Assembly (NCBI GenBank): GCA_024195265.1 | Contig: JAJLRJ010000002.1 | Span: 51,501,043-51,565,042 of the forward strand | DNA from: Dendrophyllia cribrosa | Taxonomy: Eukaryota; Cnidaria; Anthozoa; Scleractinia; Dendrophylliidae | DNA: 64,000 nt | Direction: 5' to 3' | Part shown: piece after piece, positions 34,695 through 47,500 of the stretch | Position numbering within the stretch: the first letter of the stretch is position 1 | How the letters are laid out: each line of letters opens with the position of its first letter | Translations under genes and position numbers: made by a program | Notes under the pieces: model-generated | What the model was told of the DNA's origin: nothing | Database searches by the model: none | The model's input: the letters and a program-made list of their open reading frames with translations, nothing else

Positions 34695-35212
34695 AAAGTT
34701 TTTGATAGGGATCGGTTGCTATGACAACGAGATATGATGTAGTAAGCAGAATAGGTGAACTCATAATGGGAATGCGCGTTTTTCACTTTTTTATGTTGTA
34801 TCATTGTTTACAACTCTAGAATAAAACATTTTTAATTTCCGTACTTTTTTTCATAAATTTAAAATTTGAATAAAATCCAAGATGGCGGTAATCTTGGCCA
34901 CTATTTTGGATGAAATCACACAGATCCCCAGCAGCGCCATAATCAATAATTAACCTTATCTTGTCAAGCACAAAAAGGCTATCTTTTAAAGCTTAAGTCT
35001 TTTTCAAAATATCGTAACAGTTCAAAGACCCAAAAGGGGGCGTAGCAAACACAAATAAACGGAAGCATAAGACTTTGCATCAAGTGAAATATGGACATTG
35101 ACATAAGTACAAGATTGATCCTTATGCTTACAGCTGCTCTAATGCTTATGTCGGCCCGATTTCATGTGGTCATAAAAGCGGTTATACTTCTCATTTAGAC
35201 CTCAGAACTGTA

Positions 35213-35360
35213 TATAGAGCGTTTTCACTTGACGTCATAACCGCCATGTTGGTGTTTCCGTACAAATGAATTTTAATTAACTTATTTTGTTAGGAGCACC
35301 AACATGGCTGCCATGGCCTTTGCATTTGAGTCCCACGGGACTGAGTGAAAACGCTCTATA
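35213..35360. mobile_element. MITE TATAGAGCGTTTTCAC ends
   Basis: 148 bp. TATAGAGCGTTTTCAC (35213-35228) is inverted at 35345-35360, with a second inverted word GCCATGTTGGTG / CACCAACATGGC inside. The paralogous sequence at about 52683-52705 lacks it. Confidence 0.8.
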
Positions 35361-35369
35361 CATTATTCA

Positions 35370-36000
35370 GAACCCATGACACACGAAATAGACTTCTAGT
35401 ATCCAAGCTAATGCCTGAGAGGACAAACATTTAAATTCTTATAAAGCAATACACTGTATAGTTACACGACATGTCGGTCTTACTCCATTGGACTGAAGTG
35501 ACAAAAGCAGAAATGTATGGTGTTGTTACTCCACTGCAAAGTTGTCAAAGTTCTTTTTGACATTACAAGCCAATGAAACAAAAAAGGGCGTTTCCGCACC
35601 TAATATATTATTTTTACACCGGTAAAATATCATTAGTGGACTTTTATGAAGGTGACTCGCTTCGAATGCAAAATGCGCTCATCTGTGACCTGGATGCAAT
35701 TTCGCAACGGCAAACTTTTGGTTACAACTTCTTTGTTTTTTACTCTATTGCAATAATTTTTTTGCATCTACTAGTTGAATGAAGCATGAATTAATAAATA
35801 TGAACCGATTTTCTTCAAAATAAATACAGGGGCCAAAATCCGGATTTGCGCAAACCCCTCATTTCATATTGAGGCCCTCCTAGAAATGGACCACTTCAAC
35901 CCACTTATGGGTTTCTGTCAAAATTATATATAAGTTTTCATAAGTTTTTTTAAAAACGTGTATTTGTTAAATAATGTAAACAAAAGGTTACCCAAAAGCA
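35370..36000. repeat. Partial extra copy of a gene 3'-flank block
   Basis: Shares ACACGACATGTCGG-like and GACAAAAGCAGAAATGTATG words with the A, B and C downstream blocks, and is co-linear with 52700-53175. No Deltex exon next to it. Confidence 0.55.
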
Positions 36001-36817
36001 ATTATCACGCTTGATTCCTTACTTAGGGAGCTCACAGAGAGAACTACACCCCGAATCGTGGAGTATTTTGTCACGTGACACACCAGGAAGTTTTCGTAGG
36101 TTCCATTCAGCGATTAGTAATCTGAAACTGCTGTTCAAACAAAACGAAGACATTTCATCATGTTTTACGCAACAAAATGCTCCAAGATTTTTGGAATATC
36201 TTGGCAGCCATTTTAAAAGCAGAGAAGGCCTTAGGCCGTACGAGGTTGGGAACGTGGTAGGCCTGTGCCGCTCTAAACGCCTATCTTTTTCTAAGCGTGT
36301 CAGTGGCACACGCAGACATGTAATACGGATAAGTATGCTTGCCAATTACTGTTTTGCAGTCCGCAGCAACTGTATCCACATAGCGTGTTTGGAACTGGAG
36401 TTTACTGCAACCACGGTGGGGGCTTGGGGAGGGGGAGGGGGTGTACCGCTGGACCTCTGAAACCCGCATCCTATACCAGGCCATGTTCGGCTGATTTTGC
36501 GACCCAATATTAGACTAGACACCAACAATTCCTACCCTATCCCAGACTTGCTATTTTTAGAACTTTATCACTAAAAGTGTTTGTAATTGCAAACCATCTG
36601 TCGACAATGTTCCCGCGATGATTTTATTTCCGTTTTAATAGAGAAGGCTCTTTCTCTTCCGAGTTTCAATTCCTATTCTATTACTGATCAGTTTCCCGGC
36701 AAATGATACCCTATTTTAGACCAAACCTCTCTGATTTCTATACCCTATCCCAGTCTAAACTGCTCGAAAACCATACCCTTCACAGCGGCACATACCCATA
36801 TAGCTTATATATGGGAG

Positions 36818-36848
36818 TACCCCCCCCCCCCCCCCCCCCCCACCCCCT
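36818..36848. repeat. Poly-C tract
   Basis: Nearly pure C with one A near the end. A different C-rich tract is found at the equivalent place (56350-56397). Confidence 0.9.
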
Positions 36849-38493
36849 TTACTCCCCCTGGGACTGCAACCTTCATGTTTGCCTTTGAAGTCTATGCATT
36901 CAAGAGCATTCGGCAAATGCACATAACATTCATGTTCTACTTGCTGATGAGACCTAATAAGGTCCAATCTACTGTTCATGGTTGACTCTCCAAAAGAAAT
37001 TTAGCTAGCAGCCGCATCCTGGGGACTTCACCGCATTCAAAATAGCGGCCAAAAAGACTATAACTACTCCAAGAATCCTGAAGCATTATGTAATCATGCG
37101 TCACGTGACAAATTACTTCCAAGATTCGCCAGCCTTTTCCATGGACTTCCTCGCACCATTGTTTTCCTGAAGCGTCCGTTATGATAATTGCGGCAGTAAA
37201 AAACGAAAGTGCTGGTTGAGTTTTGCACTTCAGAGTTCGCATGTTATTGAAAAGTGCAGTAAAAATCTAGTTAAAATGGCGGCCTGTCTGTCAGGACACA
37301 TTACTCACTGTTCCACTTTGTTTGTTTGGTTTTGTTTTTTATCCTGGTCAGTATTAAGCGGTTACCCGTTGCATGATGCGACTGGGATTATTACCATTAT
37401 CCCCAAGTCCATCACAAAGTATTACACCGACATTACCCCCTCTAAACTTTTATTTAGGACCCATGACACAGAAAACATTTATATAGTGATTTAATAGTAT
37501 CCAACGTAATCATCTTGAGAAAGTAAACATTTAAATTTTGATATACTGGTTAACTGTTTACAGTTACACGACATGTTATCTTTCTGTTGGACTTATGTGC
37601 ACGTGACAAAAGCAGAAGTTAGGTGTTGTTACAGCCTGCAAAGTTATCAAAGTTCCTTTTCAGCTCTACTTTATATTACAAGTTGTTCAATGAAAATACA
37701 TGAGTGTTTGTGTAGTTCAAATTAAGACATCTTTGCACAGGTACTTACAGCTGTACAGTAGTTTGCACTTTTTGGTATGGTTTGGTGAGTTAACTTGTTT
37801 CCAAAAAACACTTTCGACAACCTGCACAAGGTTTAAACGTAAAAGACCCAAACCATAATTAAACATATAGCCAGCTATGTATAACTCAATAATACGCTGC
37901 TTAGTGCTGATTTTCTTGGTTCGTTGATTTGTTACTATGGCTCCGTAAGCAGAAACCGTTACATTGCAAAATGAGTAAATCATATCAGTGTCACTTTTCC
38001 GTATTATATGCATGCAAAAGATATAACTGTTAAGTCTCATACGTCTCTCTCCGTCCCGTTTTCACGCACCTATGCTTTTATGCGACCCCTCTCCTCCACT
38101 AAAAAGAAAGGTTTGAAAATTATATTGAACAGAACTGTATGCGTCATATCCAGTAAATTCGCAACCACTGCAAAACTATATTGCATATAAAAAGTATTAA
38201 AACTCTATTAAACCTGCCATACCTAGATGTTCTTATTCATGAGTTATTATTGACTTCTTTCGTACGGAACACTGAACACGTGCACTTGGTAAAATTGATC
38301 GATACCTGTTATATTTGACGGTTATTTCTCCAAACTACAAAACTTAAAGAGCAGCTTTCTCCGTCTCAGCAACTGCTTCCCTGCATGCATTAAGAAAATA
38401 AAGACATAACTCTAACTATACATCATATCCCATAAACAGACAACGGAAAAGTACATTGCATATTGCAGGTAAGAGTGACAAGGTTTTCCTCAG

Positions 38494-38563
38494 TCAGCGG
38501 ATTCCTTTTGCAGCCAACTCTTCTTTAACTCGCCGCAGGTAGTCTGGGTCGGGATATCCAAAC
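38494..38563 (-). CDS. Locus B exon 6: C-terminus of DTC
   Basis: 70 nt, FGYPDPDYLRRVKEELAAKG then IR and TGA. Confidence 0.88.
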
Positions 38564-41500
38564 CTTCAAAGAAATAGAACACATAATTAATGCTGAGATG
38601 CTTGGGTTCTTTAAGTATAAATCCGATGTGTGGATTTATCTCCTTGAATTCATATTGATAACAAGATAATAGATAGTATACTGGTTGCTATGATACAGAA
38701 CATGGTACACAAACGGACGAACCGATGGACGGATAAATGAACAGAAAGATGAAGAGATAGATGTGGTTATTCTGAGAACTCTTAGAGTACGATGATGGTT
38801 AATTTATTTGGGTACATTGTGAATGATTAACCGTGTCACTGTATTAACCATATAGGCCAATTTTGATATCGTACAATTCTAACTCGACTCCGAGGCTTAG
38901 GGGAATAAAACAAAATATAATTATTTTTAATCTCTGAACCTCAATGCGACTAATTTTATTTTATTCCCCTAAGCCTCGGAGCCAAGCTAAGTAAGAATTT
39001 TAATATCTCAAGTAACTTAAGGCTTGGATTTTTTATCCTTAAAGGACCCCCTGCAGAGATTTTAAAAGACCCCATTCTTTCTTGATATAATAACTTTCCT
39101 TAGTCATGGAGTTTAAGGAAATAAATAATTGACTTGTTCGATCTAACGAAAGTCTTATCAACCATCACGTGATATTCCCTGATTGATGACGTCACAAAAC
39201 ATGTTTTTTAAAATGGGGAACGTTTGCAATCGGAAATTTTGAAAACTTTCGCCATCAAAATGTTCAAAAGGTCCTTTCCAATGTAACTCCGCCTTTTAAG
39301 GCGGTATCCGTCATATGTCTTGTCAGATATTTTGACATTTGTTATGTCACGTGACCTGTTTTCCTTAATTGGCGGTTTCCGTTGACACATGGACACGATT
39401 AAAAGGCGGCATTATGAAGCCCTAACTAGGAATCATAGAAAAAGGAATAAACAAGATGAATATAATGTGACTATCTATTCCCCATTCTCGTTGAAAGATT
39501 TTAACCGTTATAAGGCAAATACAAGTCACGTGACCCAAACATGATAAGAAAAAGTTGATCAAATGGATACAAACGCGAATAACTAAGTGCTTGCCAAGTT
39601 TCATAAAGATTAGATAAATACTTTTACTTGAAATAAAAATTCACCAAATTATTGGTTGAGTCAAGCCTTAACACACTTGAGATATCGAAAATGGCCTATA
39701 AATACGGTAACTGATATGGTGATACAGTTAACTGATCACAGTGTACTAAAATATCTAGTAAACGATCATCATTTCGGCTATAAATAGTTCTAAGAGTGAC
39801 CCTTTCTATCTATTAATCTTTCTATTTATCCATTCATTCGATATAGAATAGAATAGAATAGAAACTTTATTAAAGTGTCAAAAGCCATCTAGCTAGGGAA
39901 AAAAATCCCTTACTAATTTGGGGACACCAATTAAAGAAAAATTTACAAACTAAAAACTATATACAGTGATATATAAAACATCTACAGTTATCTAATTACA
40001 AGATTTTTAATAAAAAAATATATATAAAAATCAAGAAGAACAGAGGCTACAACCTGCGCAGCCATCTTCTAAAAGTTCACTTATATTGAATTGGCGTATC
40101 TTGCCTTTGAACAACATTAGGGTTTTGACGTCCCTAATACTCTTGGGTAGTTTTGTCCATACCATAGTCGATCCGACCATCGATTCGTTCGTCCGTTTGC
40201 TTTTCTCTTCTCAAAGCTAGATTATCCCAATTTAAAAACTGTAAATAAATTAGCAAGTGCCATGGCCTTGAAAGTTTATTATACAAGCTACATGATTCTG
40301 TAATTTCTAGATTCGTTTGACCACTGATGGAACAACTTACGTTACGTTAAAAGTTTGTCTATATATTTGTCCCACGTGAGTGAAGAGGTAAATTAAAAAA
40401 AGATAAGTACTATAGATGTACCAGTCCGTTTTCAGGTATGGCAAGTAGACTTTAGCCAAGAATTGAATCTTCTTACCCATGAGAACCTCCATATGGACTA
40501 GTTTTGTGGTAAATATCATTCCATATCACTTGATTCGAATACCCCGTTGTAATTGAAGTACCAACCGTGAACACCAATCGAGCGTCAAAGGCTCTCCTCA
40601 GAAGCTGCAGCACCTCTCGTCCTTCATGAGTATCCGGGAGATAAGCAGTGCGTGATGTGCCTTGAAAACGTTGACCGGGGTTGGGATGTTCCTGGCCTTG
40701 CACTCCCGAAGGAAAGTGATAATCTATGATGATTGTGCCAAAACCTAAAAACTCCACACCAACACTTGGTGAACATGCAGCTTATATGCTACTGTTATAT
40801 ATAAGTTCCATAAGGGGTTCAGTGAAATTAGTAACAAAGTAGTTGAAACTAAATTGCGATGGATAGACTTTTTTCGCCATTTCGTGTTGTCAATTCCAGC
40901 AATGCGCACAGCCCCCCGGACAACCCTGGGGCTTGACCGTTTGAATAAAAGAACGGGTTAATTTTCACGGTTAGGACAAAGAGTTTCTTGAAACGCCCCA
41001 ACATACTAAAAAGGAAATCTGCCTCTAGCCTCGTTCAGGTACAGAGGAGTGCTTCTTCTCAGTATACCTTTCGTGATCAATTGAGAGTGCCTAGAGCCAG
41101 TTGACTATAAAAGTTCGCGCAATTGCTATCGATATGGTCAGCGGAAACGAAGCCAGAATACTGTGAAGTGAAAAACAAGTCATTCAAATGCGGCGCGGTA
41201 AAACAACGAAATGTTGCTTGATAGGATCGGGGATTCCAGTCTCCGGGGTTACAAAACTACGTAAATGTCCTTGCAATGCCAGGAAGGGTATGGAATTGTT
41301 GGAATTGACTGCTGCGCAATTCTACAGGCTTCACATTTTAGGTGGTGACTTACAGAAAGCTTCATTGTATTAACGCATTTCTCATGTCAGATCGAGAAAC
41401 CACTTGGGGCTCCTTCCGTTAAATTTGTTGAAAGCAGTCAATGGAATCAAAGTTTGCTCTAAAACTAATGTTTAGCACTTTTTAAGCGGCTCATAACGCA

Positions 41501-44500
41501 TCAGAACTGCTACAATATTAAGGAAAGAAACAAAAAAGCGACAAATTCATTAAAGATAAAAATTGATAGAGGCGTTATACATCGGTAGTGTTCTAATAAG
41601 CCAACCATTTAACGTTTTATTGGTTGCAACTAATCAGGGCCAAAACCAATTGTGTCTTGGTTTCAATGAGTGTTATCTGACATGTGTATGACACAGGTTG
41701 CATGCTGTTCAGTATCGCTATGGACGCAAACGTTATTTTAGTTTTTTTGTGATTGGCTATTTACGGTCAATGGAGATCAAACGGAACTTGCCTTTAGGGT
41801 ACGAGAGTTGGCTGAGATTAACGTTGGTGGTGAAAATAGACTTTTAAAAATAGTCAACCTGCGAGACGACTAAACAAGTTGCATGTTGTTTGTAACAAGA
41901 GAATTTTTACCTTCGTAACCTGGAACACTGTAACGCTCAGTACGAGACCTCATCTCTCCTCGAGGCTGGTTTCCTTTAAGTACACCCTGAGGCTCTTGAC
42001 ACACTGGGCACTTGTTACACACATCTAATGCAGTTTGGAGGCATCCTGAACAGAACACGTGCTTGCACTTTAAACTTCGTGGACTTGATATAGGATCAAG
42101 ACAAATAGGACAAGTTTCTATAAAAAAAAAACACATCCACCGCTGAATATGAGTTTTAAAGCAACAAGTGCAACTTCCTTTCCTAAAGCGAATTAATTGT
42201 TTTCATACAAGCTAAGTTTAATCCGGCTGGTTAGGGAATTGTTACGTTTACATTTTTTTCTACCTAGGTGCGCTTACAATTTCCTTAATTCAAATTTCTA
42301 AATTTGAATGCCATGGAATCGTCAACATTTACGTTTATTTCTTAAAAGCAACAATGATCATGTCCTGTAGACGAAAAGTCCTTAAGAACTTACTGGTTAT
42401 TCGGGGCTTCTAATGACTAATACTCGCTACACGAGACCGGGAGTAGTAACACTTCTAGTTACGCTTATTCCGTAATGAGCCACTACAAACTTATCACTAA
42501 GAAAAAAATGTGGTTCTGCGTCGGTGTGGAAATATATCATTAAAATTGGTCACGGAAACAGGGGAAATGAAAAAAAGTTCGAAATAGCGGGGTTTTGAAA
42601 TAACCGGGGTAGTGTAAAATTCGTAAACAATGAATCATTTTTAATGAAATACAGTATGCAAAGAGACATTAATTAAATAATGATGATCATATGTCAGATA
42701 AATCAGCAGATGCTGTTGCTACGAAAAATCTTTGAATGTTCTGTTGTTTTGTTATTGAATACCTTATGTCATGATCCACAACAGCTGGAATTTCTTAGCG
42801 GTAATGGGACACTGCACGTAAATCAAGCATTGTCAAGTCACCAACTACGTAATATGAGTTCAAATAAAAGGCAATAAGTTTCCAGCTGTGCTGTGATGTA
42901 TTCTGTTCGAACGGGGTTGATTTTAGGTCTAGGGAAAGAAGGATCAGTTCGAAATAGCGGGAGTTCGAAATAGCCGAGTTCGAAATAGCTGATAGTAAAT
43001 GATTGAAAACATAAGGGTAAATCGAAGGTAATTCGACCTAATTTCGAAATAACGGGGAATTCGAATTAACCGAGTTGGAAATAGCGGGGTTCGACTCAGA
43101 AAGCTAATGTTTTGGGCGTTGGCCCAGTTAGCAAACCCCCTGTCCACCTCCTCACGCTTTGAGGAATGGCTAACGCGATAAAATAAGGTTTTTAAAAAAT
43201 CCTTTTAGGGTGATTAATTATTCTTTCAACCCATTGATACCAAATTTTGCTTTTTTAGCTCTTGCTTACCTTCCTCCTTTTTGTCTGTCGTGACTCCATC
43301 ACCTCCTTTCGGGGAAAGAGAAAATCCCCCCTTTTCTTTATGACGTCGAGGCTGTTGATCTATCGGCGGCCTTGGATCGCGACCACCTTTGTATCCTTTC
43401 ACTGCGTTGCTGTAAGATAAGATTGAAAATGTAGGATGGCCGGAAGGACTCAAAGGATGATCATTATAAGCAGTCACTGCGCCATTCGGGTTTTCTGCGT
43501 AAGGGTTGTTCCTGCTTTGGCCTCTGCCGGCATTTAATCTTGAGGTCGGCACCGAGAAACCACCACCTTCACCCCCTGTTGGAGATGATCTGCTTGTGCC
43601 TACTCCGCAGGCCTTTCCACTGCTGGAACCTCCCCGGTCATCACCATATCTGTTGTTAAATTCTTTCGTGAATGCCTGTACCGAGAGGTCATCTATATCA
43701 ACGAATCGGATATCAGTGATTTTTTCCCTTTTTGCGCCACGTTGCCTTACAAACTCTTCCACAGCATCAAACATTACTTCAGCGCAGACGTCGTTCGGCA
43801 TTCCATAAATACCGGAACCGATAGCTGGTAATGCAATAGAGGTCATGCTCAGTTTTTCAGTTTCAATAAGACTGTTGAGACAGGCGCGACGAAGAATCTT
43901 TCTGCTATTCGTGGATCCCACTGCATCCCACCTTGGTCCAACAGCATGAACAACCACTTTACAAGGCAGGTTTCCAGATTTTGTGTAGACTGCTTCACCA
44001 TCTTTAAGTACACCACGCTTTCTTATGATCGCCCGTGACTCATCCTTGATTTTCTTTCCTCCCTTGTCGAGAATGGCCTTGGCCATACCCCCATCGTGTT
44101 GCAGATTCTCATCAGCGGCATTCACAATAACATCAACTTGTTCATTGGTTATGTCGCCCTTATAAACAGACACTTTAACTTTTCCAGCTGAAAGATCAGA
44201 GAAACATGTACAACATCAACTCGAAAACCAGTATAATAAACGCTACTGGCAATTAATAGCTAACCAAGACCCAATTTTTTCCTACCCTCTTAAAATAATG
44301 CCTGAGCAGCAAGCAAGGGAATTATACCCTGATGAAGTAGACGCCAGTGTTAGTATCGATCACATGGTGTGCTCTGGAAAACCAGAGAAATAAAGTGAAA
44401 AAGTAGTAACATAAACGCCACTTGCAATAGCTTGTCAAGTCCCACTTCAAAATATCCCCTCAAACGACGTTTTAACAGCAAGCATCGGAATTACATGTAT

Positions 44501-47500
44501 ATACTGACGAGGTAGATACTAATGTTTGTAGTAGCGATCATATAGAGTGCGCCGTGAAGTGGCTTCTAACTGGTTCCCAGCTAAAATACATTAACTTCAA
44601 CGGCTAATAATGCATACAGCTTTATATCTAGATCACAGTACGTTGCTTCCTGACAGCTGCTCAAAAAGTACCGCAGACCATATTCCTTACACCTTTGCCA
44701 ACTTGACACTGTTTTCATTCAAATATGAACACAACTTTAACAAACAAATTGCAAACTTAAAATATAAGAAATATCTCAACCATTATCAAAGTAACATGAT
44801 TATTTTTGTGAACAGTTCGTTCTTAAGATATTTTGTTGAAGTTATGTGACATTCTATTTCTTATATCTGTCGGCCGGTTAAGGTTAGGACTGTTTTGTCT
44901 AAGTATTATTTTTTTATACTCTGTTGTTTTACGAAATCAGTAGAGGCCATTGCTCTACCGGCTGACGCTCTGTTATGTTCTGTTGTCCATGAACCCCACT
45001 TGCAGCTCCTCATTTAGTTTACGGGGTCAAAAAAGCAGTGTTACAAGGATTTGGTGCCATTTCAAATACCAAAAACTAATGGTCCAGCTTTGTGATAAAA
45101 AATCACCCTAGTGACCGAAATTGTCAATGAGTGTCTCTAGTATACGTAGTTGACGGACTTGGTCTAAATAAATTGTTATTTGAAAAAAGTTAGACTAACT
45201 TTTTCTAGTTCTCGCATTGTCGTTTTCTAAAGGGCGAAAACAGACCATGTTTTGTTCCTCTTTCAAAAAATGTTATAAATACGTAAAGGATCCGAAAAGG
45301 TCAAACTCCCATTAAAACTGCCCCTTTAAAGTGTGCTTTGAAATGACTTTCATCAAGCCAATGTAGATAGGTTTCAGGCAGTTAATTTGTCCAGAAGTAC
45401 CATTAAGTTAGGGTATAAAGGAAGTTGTAATTTTAATTAAATCTCAATGAAAATCACCCCGTTCTTGTCATTTAGGTGTTTTAAAATAGTGTCGGTTTGT
45501 AAAAGTTCTCGTTCATTTTATGATTTAAAATAAGCCCACCCCCTCCTCCCTCTACAAAACCTGCATCTCTTATTCCCCCCCCCCTCCCCCCCCCCTCCCC
45601 CCCCCCCCCCCCCCCCCCCCCCAAGAGGCTTAATAGAGATTTAACGGTATTTTAATTTATGAGTGGGACGTAGGGACACGCATGGTGGTGAGATAGAGAA
45701 CTTGACTCCTAACAATGTGATCCGGGTTCGAAGACCGAAGACAATTGCAACGCAGGCATATGTGCGTTGTTCCGAAGGATTTTCTCAAGGTGCTTCGATT
45801 TTCCTCCCGCAAAAACAAACATTCCTATATTCCAGTTCGATCTTGCATGCAGTGTACGTGCACGGTCGAACCAGTTTCTCAAAGCTTTTAGGTGCTGCGT
45901 GGGCAAACAAATAACAACGAAACAAGTAAAATGGAAAGACAAATAAAAGAGTTTTTTTCGGGAAAATCCTCGCTCGGATGATCAGACCAGAGAATAATTT
46001 TGCACTAACCTAAGAAGGTCTCGAGCCGGTTGCCTGGCTTTTTGTCACCTATGAAGTGCTGATGTGGATCCACATCCATCGCCTCTTCATCGTCTTTCCA
46101 TTGTTTGCGTCTTTCTTTCTCGTCCATGGTGTCTTCTTTTTCCTTGTTTATTCCCACTCCTTCCTCCTCGAGGTATTTCAGAGCCTCCTCGATGTTGCTT
46201 GCCTCTCCATACAGCTCCCAACTTTGATCTCTATTCCTTTCTACCGATATTGGAAATTTTTTACTGATATTACTAATTGCCACACGTGCAGTAACAATTT
46301 TTGTCTCACTTTTGAGGGAAAATCGCTGCATTTTTATCAGCTGGTACATTTTTTGGTAAAGACTGATAAATTTGTTGCAAGCCTCCTCGTAATCATCAGC
46401 ACTGCATTGATCTTTTGGATTCAGGCATATCTTTGTCTCTTTCGCCATTCTGGGTATTTCAACGTGGTATTTGGTTTCAATCTCTTCAAGTTCTTTGTCG
46501 TGCGCTTCGACAAAAACTTTAACAATCTTCGGCTTAATCTCAAAGCTCTGAATTTTAAAGGATGCGGAAGAGACCTTGCGATCGGTGTTTGTTTTATCGT
46601 TGATCCTTTCAGGCGGGTGAGTTACTTCATTCTCAGCTGCCGTTGCTGGCCTGTTTTGGTTCACATCTTCCTGGTTTTCAGCCTCATCATAACGCGGAGA
46701 CGATTTGCTTTCACGTCCATGTAATGGATGTGAAATTCTCACTTCTTCCTGTTCCTCCTCATGAAGCGGAGACCCATAGTCTTTACGTTCTTGACATGGT
46801 GCTGAGACTGTTGTAGTTTTTGGAACTGGTAACAGAAATATATGGACATTTCAATACATTAAATTAATTGGAACATTTTATATACTGTTAGGAAGGTCAT
46901 TCAAGGTTTTATTAAAAAGAAAACTCGCGCGTACACGAGCTACAGGAGCTACAGATGGCCCATACGGCCGCAGCTTAACCCGTCGTTTCTGTAGCATGAA
47001 GCAACTAGGAGTGTTGCTACTCCCCCGTGGATGGTATGCTAGTCCTTTGCAGGATTACACTCAGCTTATGTCACGATCGCCGGTACCAGTTTATACACCC
47101 CACCCCGCTTTGAAGAGGGTTAAAAATTACTTATGCGTTTACATAACACTTTACAACAGTATGATAAACTTACGTAAACTGAACAAAAAAAAATGTTTTC
47201 ACTATTAGTTAATCAAATAACGTGACAATCAACTGAAATTAAATTTGGCCAATCATAATGTAAACACGAATTCTAAAATTGATCAAGTAAATTCCGCAAA
47301 GAACTGATAGAATGTACAACACAATCCAAAGCTAATGATTTTATTTTAACCGCCCAGACGTTACCATTTGCATTGCATGTTATCACCTGTGTTGTTTTGA
47401 TAGATTTTGTTTTGTTTTTGGTCGTAAAGAACAACAAATAACTAGGCATTTTCTGTGATTATCCGCTGTGTTACAATTTTGGATTGGATGTGTGGCATTT

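Larger units (their letters stand above)
33420..34930. repeat. Segmental duplicate block, 5' flank of C (matches 5' flank of B)
   Basis: Co-linear with about 49440-51880, broken by insertions on either side: a MITE at 34523 here, and a LINE end plus other sequence in the B copy. No gene seen apart from the mobile elements. Confidence 0.8.
36000..38600. repeat. Segmental duplicate block downstream of B (matches 55380-58085)
   Basis: Co-linear with the region downstream of locus A. The part 36050-36260 also resembles the 5' flank of C (33430-33640), so it is a gene-less copy of promoter-side sequence. The open frame 36011-36460 has no domain and is not called. Confidence 0.75.

Noticed and set aside
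36011..36460. 149-codon plus-strand frame
   Set aside because: Lies in a duplicated flank block, ends in low-complexity Gly run, no domain, and the other copy (55551-55754) does not keep the frame.
44610..44849. 79-codon plus-strand frame in B intron 2
   Set aside because: AT-rich, no domain, no splice context on that strand.
46056..46724. 222-codon plus-strand open frame
   Set aside because: Exactly antisense to the KH-like exon of locus B; hydrophobic composition follows from the complement of a charged coding exon. No domain recognised.
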